Assembly (NCBI GenBank): GCA_947384645.1
Contig: CANDHX010000077.1
Location: 1-6,570 of the forward strand
Length of the DNA: 6,570 bases
Reading direction: 5' to 3'
Source: an uncultured Mycoplasmatota bacterium
Lineage (GTDB): Bacteria; Bacillota_I; Bacilli_A; RF39; UBA660
The notes beneath the pieces were generated by a model that did no database searches, had not been told where the DNA came from, and worked only from the letters and a program-made list of their open reading frames with translations. This document shows positions 1 to 5,949 of this stretch, piece by piece. The number at the start of each line of letters is the position of its first letter. The first letter of the stretch is position 1. A program made the position numbers and the translations under genes.

Positions 1-1305
1 GTAGAATTTGTATCACAAGACTTGAAACGTATCGGATTTACAGATTTCTTCCAATACAGCATGCTCGGTGTATACTATTTCACAGTACTAATAACTTTCT
101 TGTTTGTATTGGGCGGGTTTTATCAAATCCTATCAAAACGAGCAGGATACCAGAAGTTAGTCAAAAATATTAGCGAAAAATTAAAGGGACATGAAATACC
201 TGTCGTATTGGTAGTTTCACTTATATTTGCTATCTTAACAGGACTCGTAAATGAATATTTTCCACTTTTGGCATTTATTCCATTTGTGATTTCCATCTTA
301 AATAGGATGAAAGTCGACAAAATATCTGCTTTCAATGCTACTTTTGGCGGAATGTTGGTTGGTACTATTGGTAGCACATATAGTGCAAAAGTTTTAAGCC
401 ATCTAAGTCAAGGTCTAGGAGTAAAATCTGAAGACATCATCATAACAGAGACTATCATATTTGCCATTGCTTATATACTTCTTTCAGTCTTTACAGTAAT
501 TAGAATAAAAAAACTTAAAGAAAAAGAAGCTAAAAAGCAAGACAATTACGACTTATTTAAAAACGACGAAGCTGTTGTTTCCAAAAAAGCACCTAAGACT
601 TGGATTTACGTAATTGGTATTGTACTATTTGCAATAGTCACGGTATTAGCATACTTACCTTGGGAAACATGGGAAGTCACTTTCTTTGCTGATTTGACAA
701 CTAAATTAAATGAAGCTGCTATCGGTGGAGAAACGATACTTAAATACATCTTCGGCGAAATGATAGCGTTCGGTAAATGGGATATATTCATCATCCAATT
801 CGTCATGTTATTTATAACACTATTGATGTTCATCTTTGGAAGAGTTTCACTCGATGAAATATTCGAAAGCTATGGCGAAGGCTTCAAAAAGATGAGCAAA
901 GTTGCCGTTGTCTTATTAATGGTATACTTGATTCTAGAATTCACAGTAATGTTCCCTGTAGTTCCTGCGATGATCAATTGGCTTGACAATTTGGTAAGTG
1001 GATTTAATTCTTTACTAGTATTTGCTGGTGCAACGATTACATCACTATTCAGCGTCGAAATACAATATGCCATGAACCTTTCAGGAGCTTACTATGCTGC
1101 AGCATATGCCGACATGACGAGTACTTTAGCTATAATTTTCCAAACAGCATTTGGATTCGTTAGCTTCTTTGCTCCGTCGAGTGCAATACTAATGCTAGGA
1201 TTATCATACTTAGATATTCCATATAAAGATTGGATGAAGTTCATCTGGAAATTCCTAGTAGCTTTGTTAGCAGTTATAATAGTAATCATACTAATTATAG
1301 CCTAA
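1..1305 (+). CDS. Multi-pass membrane permease, YfcC/ion-transporter-like (5' partial)
   Basis: The reading frame is open to the left edge (first visible codons V-E-F-V-S-Q-D), and the TTG at 22 has no ribosome binding site before it, so the true start lies upstream. The 434 visible residues are strongly hydrophobic, with about ten membrane segments. Clear ones, numbered from the first visible codon, are near 24-43, 67-98, 150-167, 200-219, 262-279, 301-322, 336-352 and 415-433. A charged Lys/Glu/Asp loop at about 168-198 splits it into two halves, as in two-repeat secondary transporters. The C-terminal pattern FFAPSSAILMLGLSYLDIPY, followed by a K-D-W-M-K-F-I-W-K segment, resembles the end of YfcC/C4-dicarboxylate-type carriers of the ion transporter superfamily. 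Likely role: ion-coupled uptake or exchange of a small organic acid, amino acid or peptide in the cytoplasmic membrane. The substrate cannot be read from the sequence. A terminator follows directly, so it ends its own transcript. Family assignment is by pattern memory and only moderately sure. Confidence 0.6.
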   Translation, partial: VEFVSQDLKRIGFTDFFQYSMLGVYYFTVLITFLFVLGGFYQILSKRAGYQKLVKNISEKLKGHEIPVVLVVSLIFAILTGLVNEYFPLLAFIPFVISILNRMKVDKISAFNATFGGMLVGTIGSTYSAKVLSHLSQGLGVKSEDIIITETIIFAIAYILLSVFTVIRIKKLKEKEAKKQDNYDLFKNDEAVVSKKAPKTWIYVIGIVLFAIVTVLAYLPWETWEVTFFADLTTKLNEAAIGGETILKYIFGEMIAFGKWDIFIIQFVMLFITLLMFIFGRVSLDEIFESYGEGFKKMSKVAVVLLMVYLILEFTVMFPVVPAMINWLDNLVSGFNSLLVFAGATITSLFSVEIQYAMNLSGAYYAAAYADMTSTLAIIFQTAFGFVSFFAPSSAILMLGLSYLDIPYKDWMKFIWKFLVALLAVIIVIILIIA

Positions 1306-1307
1306 AT

Positions 1308-1335
1308 AAAAATTATCCTTAGTGGATAGTTTTTT
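1308..1335 (+). terminator. Rho-independent terminator after the permease gene
   Basis: Two bases after the permease stop, AAAAATTATCC (1308-1318) pairs with GGATAGTTTTT (1324-1334) around the loop TTAGT. The 11-pair stem contains one G-U wobble and its 3' arm runs into a U tract. The run of A on the 5' side means it could also work for transcripts on the other strand, but no gene on the minus strand approaches it. It separates the permease from the yvcK promoter. Confidence 0.75.
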
Positions 1336-1382
1336 CAATTTACAAAACTTTTATGAATTTTATATCCTCTATAAGCATATTT

Positions 1383-1391
1383 TGGTATAAT
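1383..1391 (+). promoter_or_regulatory. Extended -10 promoter for yvcK-whiA
   Basis: TGGTATAAT is a perfect extended -10 element (TG, one base, TATAAT at 1386-1391). No good TTGACA-like -35 hexamer sits 16-18 bases upstream, which fits an extended -10 promoter. Transcription would start near 1398, giving a leader of about 20 bases before the yvcK ATG. This placement argues against translation from the ATG at 1353. Confidence 0.65.
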
Positions 1392-1403
1392 AGGAAAGAG
1401 ATT

Positions 1404-1408
1404 GGAGA
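1404..1408 (+). promoter_or_regulatory. Ribosome binding site deciding the yvcK start
   Basis: GGAGA stands 10 bases before the ATG at 1419. The in-frame ATG at 1353 has no comparable site, so this element selects the shorter protein. Confidence 0.6.
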
Positions 1409-1418
1409 TTATAAATTT

Positions 1419-2369
1419 ATGAAAAAAATTGTTATATTTGGTGGAGGTACAGGACTATCTTGCATATTATCGGGTCTTAAACTTTTTCCCATAGATGTCA
1501 CGGCAATCATTTCTGTAAGTGACAATGGGAGTAGCACAGGACAGATAAAAAAAGAATTCGATATTCCGGCAGTGGGAGACGTCGGCACGGTACTATTAGC
1601 TATGGCTAATGTCGACAAAGACTTTAAAAAGCTCTTGAGCTATCGCTTCACAAAAGAATCGTTCCTCGAGAATCATCCGATTAAAAACATCCTTTTGACA
1701 GCTCTTATAGATATTAAAGGAAATATAACCGATGCGACTAAATATATGTGTAAGTTGCTCGACATAAAAGGTACCATATTACCCCTTACAGAAGAAAAAG
1801 TCGAACTCGTTGGAGAAGGGAAAAAAGGTAAAGAATATCTCGGAGAAGAAGAAGTAAGCCAAAACATTAAAAATATCAAAAAACTCAAATACGACCACAA
1901 CGTATCGATAAGCAGAGAGATAATTGAAAAGATTGAAGAAGCAGATTTGATACTTTTCAGTTCGGGAAGCTTATATACGAGCATCCTTCCACACCTAATC
2001 GTACCAGAAATAAGAGAAGCAATTAATAAATCGAATGCACCTATTATGTACATATCTAACTTAGTTTCCCAACCAGGAGAAACGGATAATTATTCTGTAA
2101 GTGACCATCTAAAAATCCTAAACGAGTATTTAGAGAAAAGAAAAGTAGATATAGTAGTTGCCAACAATGCCGAAATAGACAAAGAGATAGTCGAAAAATA
2201 TTCACTACTAGAACACAAAAGCTTAGTAAATATTGACAAAAAAGAAATAGAAGCACTTGGCACGAGATTAATAGAGGACAAAATTTTTGCAGTAGACAAA
2301 GGGCTTATCAGACATAATGCTCTAAAAACTGCTTATCTAATATTTTCTTATTTAATGGAAGGTGAATAG
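1419..2369 (+). CDS. yvcK: YvcK/CofD-like gluconeogenesis factor
   Basis: A 316-residue cytoplasmic protein of the YvcK family, close to the usual 310-330 residues. In Bacillus subtilis YvcK binds UDP-sugars such as UDP-GlcNAc and is needed for growth on gluconeogenic carbon sources and for normal cell shape. Visible motifs: Rossmann-like GGGTGL (8-13), SDNGSSTG (34-41), PAVGDVGTVL (50-59), SSGSLYTS (181-188), NLVSQPGETDNYSVSDH (214-230), VANN (247-250) and a C-terminal Arg-His pair (298-299). Several otherwise typical positions differ from the common family pattern: DDGGSSG reads DNGSSTG, GD-I/V-RN reads GDVGT, GHxxGN reads NHPIKN, and GPGS reads SSGS. The start is set at 1419 because it begins at the conserved MKKIVIFGGG and follows a ribosome site and an extended -10 promoter. 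The ATG at 1353 would add 22 non-conserved residues and lies before the predicted transcript start. whiA follows after three bases, so the two are co-transcribed. Neither rapZ nor crh, common neighbours elsewhere, is present. Confidence 0.92.
   Translation: MKKIVIFGGGTGLSCILSGLKLFPIDVTAIISVSDNGSSTGQIKKEFDIPAVGDVGTVLLAMANVDKDFKKLLSYRFTKESFLENHPIKNILLTALIDIKGNITDATKYMCKLLDIKGTILPLTEEKVELVGEGKKGKEYLGEEEVSQNIKNIKKLKYDHNVSISREIIEKIEEADLILFSSGSLYTSILPHLIVPEIREAINKSNAPIMYISNLVSQPGETDNYSVSDHLKILNEYLEKRKVDIVVANNAEIDKEIVEKYSLLEHKSLVNIDKKEIEALGTRLIEDKIFAVDKGLIRHNALKTAYLIFSYLMEGE
2357..2364 (+). promoter_or_regulatory. Ribosome binding site for the TTG start of whiA
   Basis: GGAAGGTG lies inside the last yvcK codons, 8 bases before the TTG at 2373. 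This strong site supports TTG as the real whiA start, and its position inside yvcK suggests translational coupling. Confidence 0.7.
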
Positions 2370-2372
2370 AAG

Positions 2373-3272
2373 TTGACCTTTACAGCACAAGTAAAAAACG
2401 AAATCACCTCATCGAAACTGAATGAAATCGAAAACAGATTTCTCTTTTTAGGATATCTTTTTGCAAACGGAACCGTTGAAAACGATAAAGTAACCATCTC
2501 ACTTGAAAACAAAGACATCGCCGATAAACTTTTTAAAACCATAAAATATTGTTACCATATGGAAGCTAAAATCACGATTAGAACGATGAAAAAATTCAGA
2601 GTAAAAAGAGTTTTTATATTCGAACTCTTGGACAAAAACGGGTTATTTGAAAAAGAACTCAAAAATATTTCAAACATAGATGAAGAGAGCGAAAATGCTT
2701 TCATCAAAGGCATATTCTTGGCTACGGGAAGTATAAATGATCCCAAGAAAAACAGATACCATTTGGAACTATCCTTCGATAGCGAAGACAAATCTTCAAA
2801 AATACTAGAACTATTAAATCGAAAAAACTACGGCTTTAAAATGATAAAAAGGGAAAAAAAATACATGGTCTACCTAAAGTCGAGTGAAGAAATCAGCGAT
2901 TTTCTCAAACTCCTAGGTGCCGTAAATTCCTTATTCTATTATGAAGACATCAGAATTTATAAAGACCATGCCAATATGGTAAATCGACTAAACAACTGCG
3001 AACAAGCAAATTTAGAAAAGTCCCTTAAAACGGCCGATAGTCAACTCAGCATGATAAAATACATGGCCGAATTAGACTTGATGTCACTTCTCGACGATAA
3101 GACGAGACAAGTTGCCGAATATAGGCTTAAATATCCAGAAGAAAGCTTTCAGACTCTAGCAGATATAATAAGCTCAGAAACTGACAAAAAAGTTACTAAA
3201 TCGTATATAAACCACCACTTTAGAAAAATAAGCAAAGTGTACGAAAAACTATTGAATGACTCATCAAATTGA
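2373..3272 (+). CDS. whiA: WhiA, DNA-binding sporulation/cell-division regulator family
   Basis: A 299-residue WhiA protein, slightly short for a family usually 300-330 residues long. WhiA is a DNA-binding protein. It is a transcription factor for sporulation division in Streptomyces. In non-sporulating and Bacillus-type Firmicutes it affects division and chromosome segregation. Visible regions: an N-terminal domain at 1-95 starting with the typical S/T-F-x-x-x-V-K-x-E pattern (MTFTAQVKNE); a homing-endonuclease-like LAGLIDADG fold at about 107-190, marked by FIKGIFLATGSINDP (110-124); the linker NRLNNCEQANLEKSL (204-218); and a C-terminal helix-turn-helix at about 240-293, including KSYINHHFRKI (276-286). 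The start is TTG: it has a strong ribosome site and the family's conserved N terminus begins exactly there. No catalytic endonuclease role is expected, since family members keep the fold but not the nuclease activity. The gene follows yvcK by three bases, and the last codons form part of a terminator. Confidence 0.94.
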   Translation: MTFTAQVKNEITSSKLNEIENRFLFLGYLFANGTVENDKVTISLENKDIADKLFKTIKYCYHMEAKITIRTMKKFRVKRVFIFELLDKNGLFEKELKNISNIDEESENAFIKGIFLATGSINDPKKNRYHLELSFDSEDKSSKILELLNRKNYGFKMIKREKKYMVYLKSSEEISDFLKLLGAVNSLFYYEDIRIYKDHANMVNRLNNCEQANLEKSLKTADSQLSMIKYMAELDLMSLLDDKTRQVAEYRLKYPEESFQTLADIISSETDKKVTKSYINHHFRKISKVYEKLLNDSSN

Positions 3273-3282
3273 GCATTTTTTT
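3255..3282 (+). terminator. Rho-independent terminator overlapping the whiA stop
   Basis: AATG-A-CTCA (3255-3263, with A3259 bulged) pairs with TGAGCATT (3270-3277) across the loop TCAAAT, and a run of T follows to 3282. The 3' arm begins with the whiA stop codon TGA (3270-3272), so the terminator is embedded in the end of the coding sequence. It closes the yvcK-whiA unit. Confidence 0.75.
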
Positions 3283-3356
3283 CATGCCTTTATAAATAAA
3301 AGAGTCAAAAAGTACCCAAAAATTAGATTGGTCATTTTTAAAAATCCTTTCATCTT

Positions 3357-3383
3357 TCGACAAAATAAACGCCATAATATACT
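3357..3383 (+). promoter_or_regulatory. Possible promoter for the LytTR regulator
   Basis: A TCGACA hexamer (3357-3362) and TATACT (3378-3383) resemble -35 and -10 boxes but are 15 bases apart, shorter than the usual 16-18. A promoter is expected in this 165-base gap because a terminator precedes it. This pair is the best candidate I can see, not a firm one. Nothing else recognisable lies in the gap, which is very AT-rich. Confidence 0.35.
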
Positions 3384-3436
3384 TTCCTCGAAAATATTCT
3401 TATGCTAAACTGTTCTGGTTGTGCACAAAAAAGAAA

Positions 3437-3442
3437 GAAGGA
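3437..3442 (+). promoter_or_regulatory. Ribosome binding site deciding the LytTR gene start
   Basis: GAAGGA lies 5 bases before the ATG at 3448. It falls inside the alternative reading from GTG 3421, which has no such site itself, so translation should begin at 3448. Confidence 0.7.
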
Positions 3443-3447
3443 AAACT

Positions 3448-4209
3448 ATGATTGAATTTATTATTTATGATGACATTAAAGAAAGAAGAACTCTATACAC
3501 AATGGCGATTAAAAACTTTCTATATACTTCACTCGTAAAATACTTTATAAGTGAGTATGAAAAATATTCAATAAATCTGTTACAAAAAATAAATCATAAA
3601 TCGGGTAATAAAATATACATTATCAATCTCGATGTTAAAGGAATTAATCCACTAAAGATTGCTCGAAAAATTCGAGAAAGCAAAGACTTTATAAGCCCGA
3701 TTATTCTAATTTCTAAGAAGAACAAAGTAGAACTATTAGACCAACTCCAAAACGTTCTTTTTCTAGACATAATACTAGACGATGATAATCTATTTAAAAA
3801 CTTACTATGCGATTTAGAAAACGCATTTAAGATAGTAAATTCTAGGGCTACTTATCCTCTAGCGATATATGATGAAATATATAGAATTCCATATGACGAT
3901 ATAAACTATATAATAAAAAACAAAAACGATGATTCGGTTACTATTTATACAAAAGATGACTCCTTTATAGAATACATGACTGTAAAAGGAATAGAAAGTT
4001 TGTTAAAAAGAGATCCGAGGTTCCTTAAAACTCATAGAAGCTGTATTATAAATACCGAAAACGTCTCATCAATCGATTGTAAAAACAACATAATTTTATT
4101 TAAAAATGGAGAGTCAATAAATAAAATCTCAAGGGCGAATAAAAAAAATTTAGTTACAAAACTGTCAAAAAAAGACAACTTCTTAGAAAAAGAAGTAGAG
4201 TCGCATTAA
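3448..4209 (+). CDS. LytTR-family (AgrA/ComE-like) response regulator with degenerate receiver
   Basis: A 253-residue cytoplasmic DNA-binding protein with the AgrA/ComE layout: receiver domain about 1-125 and LytTR DNA-binding domain about 140-240. The LytTR part is clear: a start near YDEIYRIPYDDINYI (141-155), then FLKTHRSCIINTENVSSID, the usual place for the conserved His/Arg/Ser and Asn-Ile positions. The receiver keeps the acidic pair (D8, D9) and a Ser at the Thr/Ser position (S89). Aligned by eye to AgrA, however, the phospho-acceptor Asp (YFLD) falls on Asn60 (YIIN), and the conserved Lys (FIFKDD) falls on Asp111 (IILDDD). D62 lies two residues later, where several AgrA/ComE proteins also carry an acidic or polar residue. 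If the alignment is right, classical phosphorylation is unlikely and the protein may work by constant or ligand/protein-controlled activity. No histidine kinase gene is adjacent. The ATG at 3448 is chosen over GTG 3421 because of its ribosome site and because the receiver starts there. Target genes are unknown; the downstream kinase-gap unit is the nearest candidate. Confidence 0.85.
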   Translation: MIEFIIYDDIKERRTLYTMAIKNFLYTSLVKYFISEYEKYSINLLQKINHKSGNKIYIINLDVKGINPLKIARKIRESKDFISPIILISKKNKVELLDQLQNVLFLDIILDDDNLFKNLLCDLENAFKIVNSRATYPLAIYDEIYRIPYDDINYIIKNKNDDSVTIYTKDDSFIEYMTVKGIESLLKRDPRFLKTHRSCIINTENVSSIDCKNNIILFKNGESINKISRANKKNLVTKLSKKDNFLEKEVESH

Positions 4210-4236
4210 AAATTCTAGACAAAAAATAAACAAAAG

Positions 4237-4264
4237 TTGAGATTATATGCTATACTTATATAGT
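4237..4264 (+). promoter_or_regulatory. Promoter region for the nucleoside kinase-gap unit
   Basis: Two overlapping readings are possible. One is an extended -10, TGCTATACT (4248-4256), which starts transcription near 4263. The other is TTGAGA (4237-4242), 16 bases, then TATAGT (4259-4264). Either gives a transcript starting at or after the ATG at 4247, which supports the later start at 4280. No terminator is visible after the preceding LytTR gene, so read-through from it is also possible. Confidence 0.5.
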
Positions 4265-4270
4265 AAAGGA
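4265..4270 (+). promoter_or_regulatory. Ribosome binding site deciding the nucleoside kinase start
   Basis: AAAGGA is followed directly by ATG 4271, too close to use, and lies 9 bases before ATG 4280, a normal spacing. It therefore selects 4280 over the in-frame ATGs at 4247 and 4271. Confidence 0.6.
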
Positions 4271-4279
4271 ATGATTAAA

Positions 4280-5932
4280 ATGGGGAACAGAATAAATGTG
4301 ACTATCAACAAACAGTTTAACTTAAGTGCAAATGTCGGAGTGACCATCAATGAACTTGCCCATGAATACGAGAAAGTATCGGATAAATTGATAATCGGAG
4401 CAAGGATGAATGACACTATAGTAGACTTCGATACCAAAATAATGGAAGATGCCGATGTAGAGTTTTTTGACTATACGGACCCCTCTGGAAATAAAATGTA
4501 CCAAGCGGGACTCAAATTCGTCATGATATTAGCAGTCAAAGAACTATGGAACAAAACTGTCACTTTCAAGTTTTCAATAGACAAAGGAATATTTGCCGAA
4601 ATCGATAGACGCCTAAGCGACCAAGATATCGAGGACTTGCGCATAAAAATGAACGAAATAATCAGTTATGATTATCCGATAAAAAGATGCATAACGAGAA
4701 AGATGGATGCCATAAAATACTATACCTCGACAAACGAAACAGAAAAGTGCACGAACGTCCGAAATATTCCAAATAATTACGTCGAACTATATGAGATAAA
4801 CCATTCATATAACTATTTTTACACAGACATGCCATATAGTACCAAAGAGCTCGGATTCTTTAGCTTAGAAAGAATCGAAAAAAATGCTATAGCTCTCATG
4901 TATCCCCATATGGATTCTAAAAACAGAGTACCGGAATACGATTATAACGAAAAAATCTATAAAGAACTGGTTACATTCAGCAAATGGGCAGAAAAACATG
5001 GAGTATCATATGCAGCTGGCATTAACGATTTGGTTGCCGAATCTAAAATACAGATGTTTGTAAAAATGAACAACATATTCCTAAACGATTCACTTAGTCT
5101 CATAGCAAAAGATATTTCTAAAAAAATTAAAACTGTCAAAATAATTTTGATAGGAGGACCTTCGAGCTCTGGTAAAACTACAAGTGCTCATAGGATGTGT
5201 ACGTATCTTGAGACGTTTGGAGTAAAACCGATTATAATTAGTGCCGATGACTATTTCAAAGAGCGAGGAGACTCTCCACGAGACGAATTTGGAAACTACG
5301 ATTTTGAATGCTTAGAAGCACTCGATTTGGAACTGTTTAATAACCAGTTAAAAAGTCTACTTAAAGGCGAAGAAGTCGTAATCCCGACGTTCAACTTTTT
5401 AACAGGCGAAAAAGAGTACAAAAGAGCTCCTATCAAGATGAATGACGATAACGTCTTAATAATAGAAGGTCTACACTGCTTAAACGAAAAAATGACTAAA
5501 AGCATTAAAAGAGACTCCAAATATAAAATCTTCGTCTGTCCACTAACACCGCTAGGAATAGATAGACATAACCACTTGTCCACAACAGATATGAGACTTA
5601 TTAGAAGGATTGTAAGAGACAATAGAGTTAGGGGATACAAAGTAGAAGAAACTTTAAAATCTTGGGGAACAGTCAAAGCTGGGGAAGAAAAATACATATT
5701 CCCATACACGAGCGACGTCGATGCAGTTCTAAATACGGCATATACATATGAGGTGGGATTATTGAGAGTATTCGCTGAACCATTGTTATATAGTATTAAA
5801 ATGGATTCGAGCTTTTACGAAGAGAGTAGACGTCTAATTGGACTTTTACAAAACTTCTTCCCGATATCGAGTGAATATATCGAAGACGACAACACTTTAA
5901 GAGAATTTATTGGTGGTAGCATATACGAATAA
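4280..5932 (+). CDS. TGS/SAD-fused uridine-kinase-like nucleoside kinase
   Basis: A 550-residue cytoplasmic protein, the normal length for this fused family in Firmicutes. Domain order: TGS domain at about 3-65; a threonyl-tRNA-synthetase second-additional-domain (SAD)-like region at about 75-235, where the HxxxH metal motif of editing domains is not visible; and a P-loop kinase of the uridine kinase/phosphoribulokinase type at about 285-500. Kinase features: Walker A GPSSSGKTT (293-301, Lys299); SADDYF (321-326), matching the substrate-binding Asp-Tyr region of uridine kinase; IIEGLHCLNE (394-403), matching its EGIHAL strand; and a basic lid-like stretch RLIRRIVRDNRVRG (439-452). The expected reaction is ATP-dependent phosphorylation of a nucleoside such as uridine or cytidine. 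Substrate and the role of the tRNA-synthetase-like front half are not settled by sequence. The start at 4280 is chosen by ribosome site spacing, and the TGS domain begins at once. gap follows after 17 bases with no terminator, so the two likely form an operon. Confidence 0.85.
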   Translation: MGNRINVTINKQFNLSANVGVTINELAHEYEKVSDKLIIGARMNDTIVDFDTKIMEDADVEFFDYTDPSGNKMYQAGLKFVMILAVKELWNKTVTFKFSIDKGIFAEIDRRLSDQDIEDLRIKMNEIISYDYPIKRCITRKMDAIKYYTSTNETEKCTNVRNIPNNYVELYEINHSYNYFYTDMPYSTKELGFFSLERIEKNAIALMYPHMDSKNRVPEYDYNEKIYKELVTFSKWAEKHGVSYAAGINDLVAESKIQMFVKMNNIFLNDSLSLIAKDISKKIKTVKIILIGGPSSSGKTTSAHRMCTYLETFGVKPIIISADDYFKERGDSPRDEFGNYDFECLEALDLELFNNQLKSLLKGEEVVIPTFNFLTGEKEYKRAPIKMNDDNVLIIEGLHCLNEKMTKSIKRDSKYKIFVCPLTPLGIDRHNHLSTTDMRLIRRIVRDNRVRGYKVEETLKSWGTVKAGEEKYIFPYTSDVDAVLNTAYTYEVGLLRVFAEPLLYSIKMDSSFYEESRRLIGLLQNFFPISSEYIEDDNTLREFIGGSIYE

Positions 5933-5938
5933 AAGAAA

Positions 5939-5944
5939 GAAGGA
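5939..5944 (+). promoter_or_regulatory. Ribosome binding site of gap
   Basis: GAAGGA lies 5 bases before the ATG at 5950 and just after the nucleoside kinase stop codon. The 17-base gap between the genes leaves no room for a separate promoter, although one inside the end of the kinase gene cannot be excluded. Confidence 0.65.
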
Positions 5945-5949
5945 ATAAG

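Noticed and set aside
1353..1418. Longer yvcK reading from ATG 1353 (22 extra residues)
   Set aside because: The extra residues are not part of the family, no ribosome site precedes that ATG, and it lies upstream of the extended -10 element at 1383-1391, so it should not be in the transcript.
1673..2053. Minus-strand open frame of 126 codons inside yvcK
   Set aside because: It lies entirely antisense to a well-supported gene, shows no recognisable domain and no convincing ribosome site; the AT-rich coding strand explains the lack of stops.
3273..3287. GCAT/ATGC hairpin around the T run after whiA
   Set aside because: Four pairs with the T run in its loop cannot act as a terminator; the overlapping stem at 3255-3277 followed by the T run explains the site better.
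3307..3338. Possible second hairpin in the gap after whiA (AAAAAGTACC against GGTCATTTTT)
   Set aside because: Only three plus five pairs separated by two mismatches, and the outer pairs are all A-T; too weak to call a terminator or a regulatory RNA in such AT-rich sequence.
3405..3424. Possible LytTR binding repeat before the LytTR gene (ACTGTTCTG and nearby GGTT)
   Set aside because: The match to the half-site pattern fails at two positions and no properly spaced second repeat is present.
3421..3447. GTG start for the LytTR regulator
   Set aside because: It adds nine Lys/Arg-rich residues that are really the purine-rich ribosome binding region; ATG 3448 has GAAGGA five bases upstream and begins at the receiver's first strand.
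4247..4279. Earlier ATGs (4247, 4271) for the nucleoside kinase
   Set aside because: 4247 overlaps the -10 region and 4271 touches the AAAGGA ribosome site with no spacing; 4280 has normal spacing and leads directly into the TGS domain.
5296..5709. Minus-strand open frame of 137 codons inside the nucleoside kinase
   Set aside because: Antisense shadow of conserved kinase sequence; low-complexity Ser/Leu-rich product with no motif.
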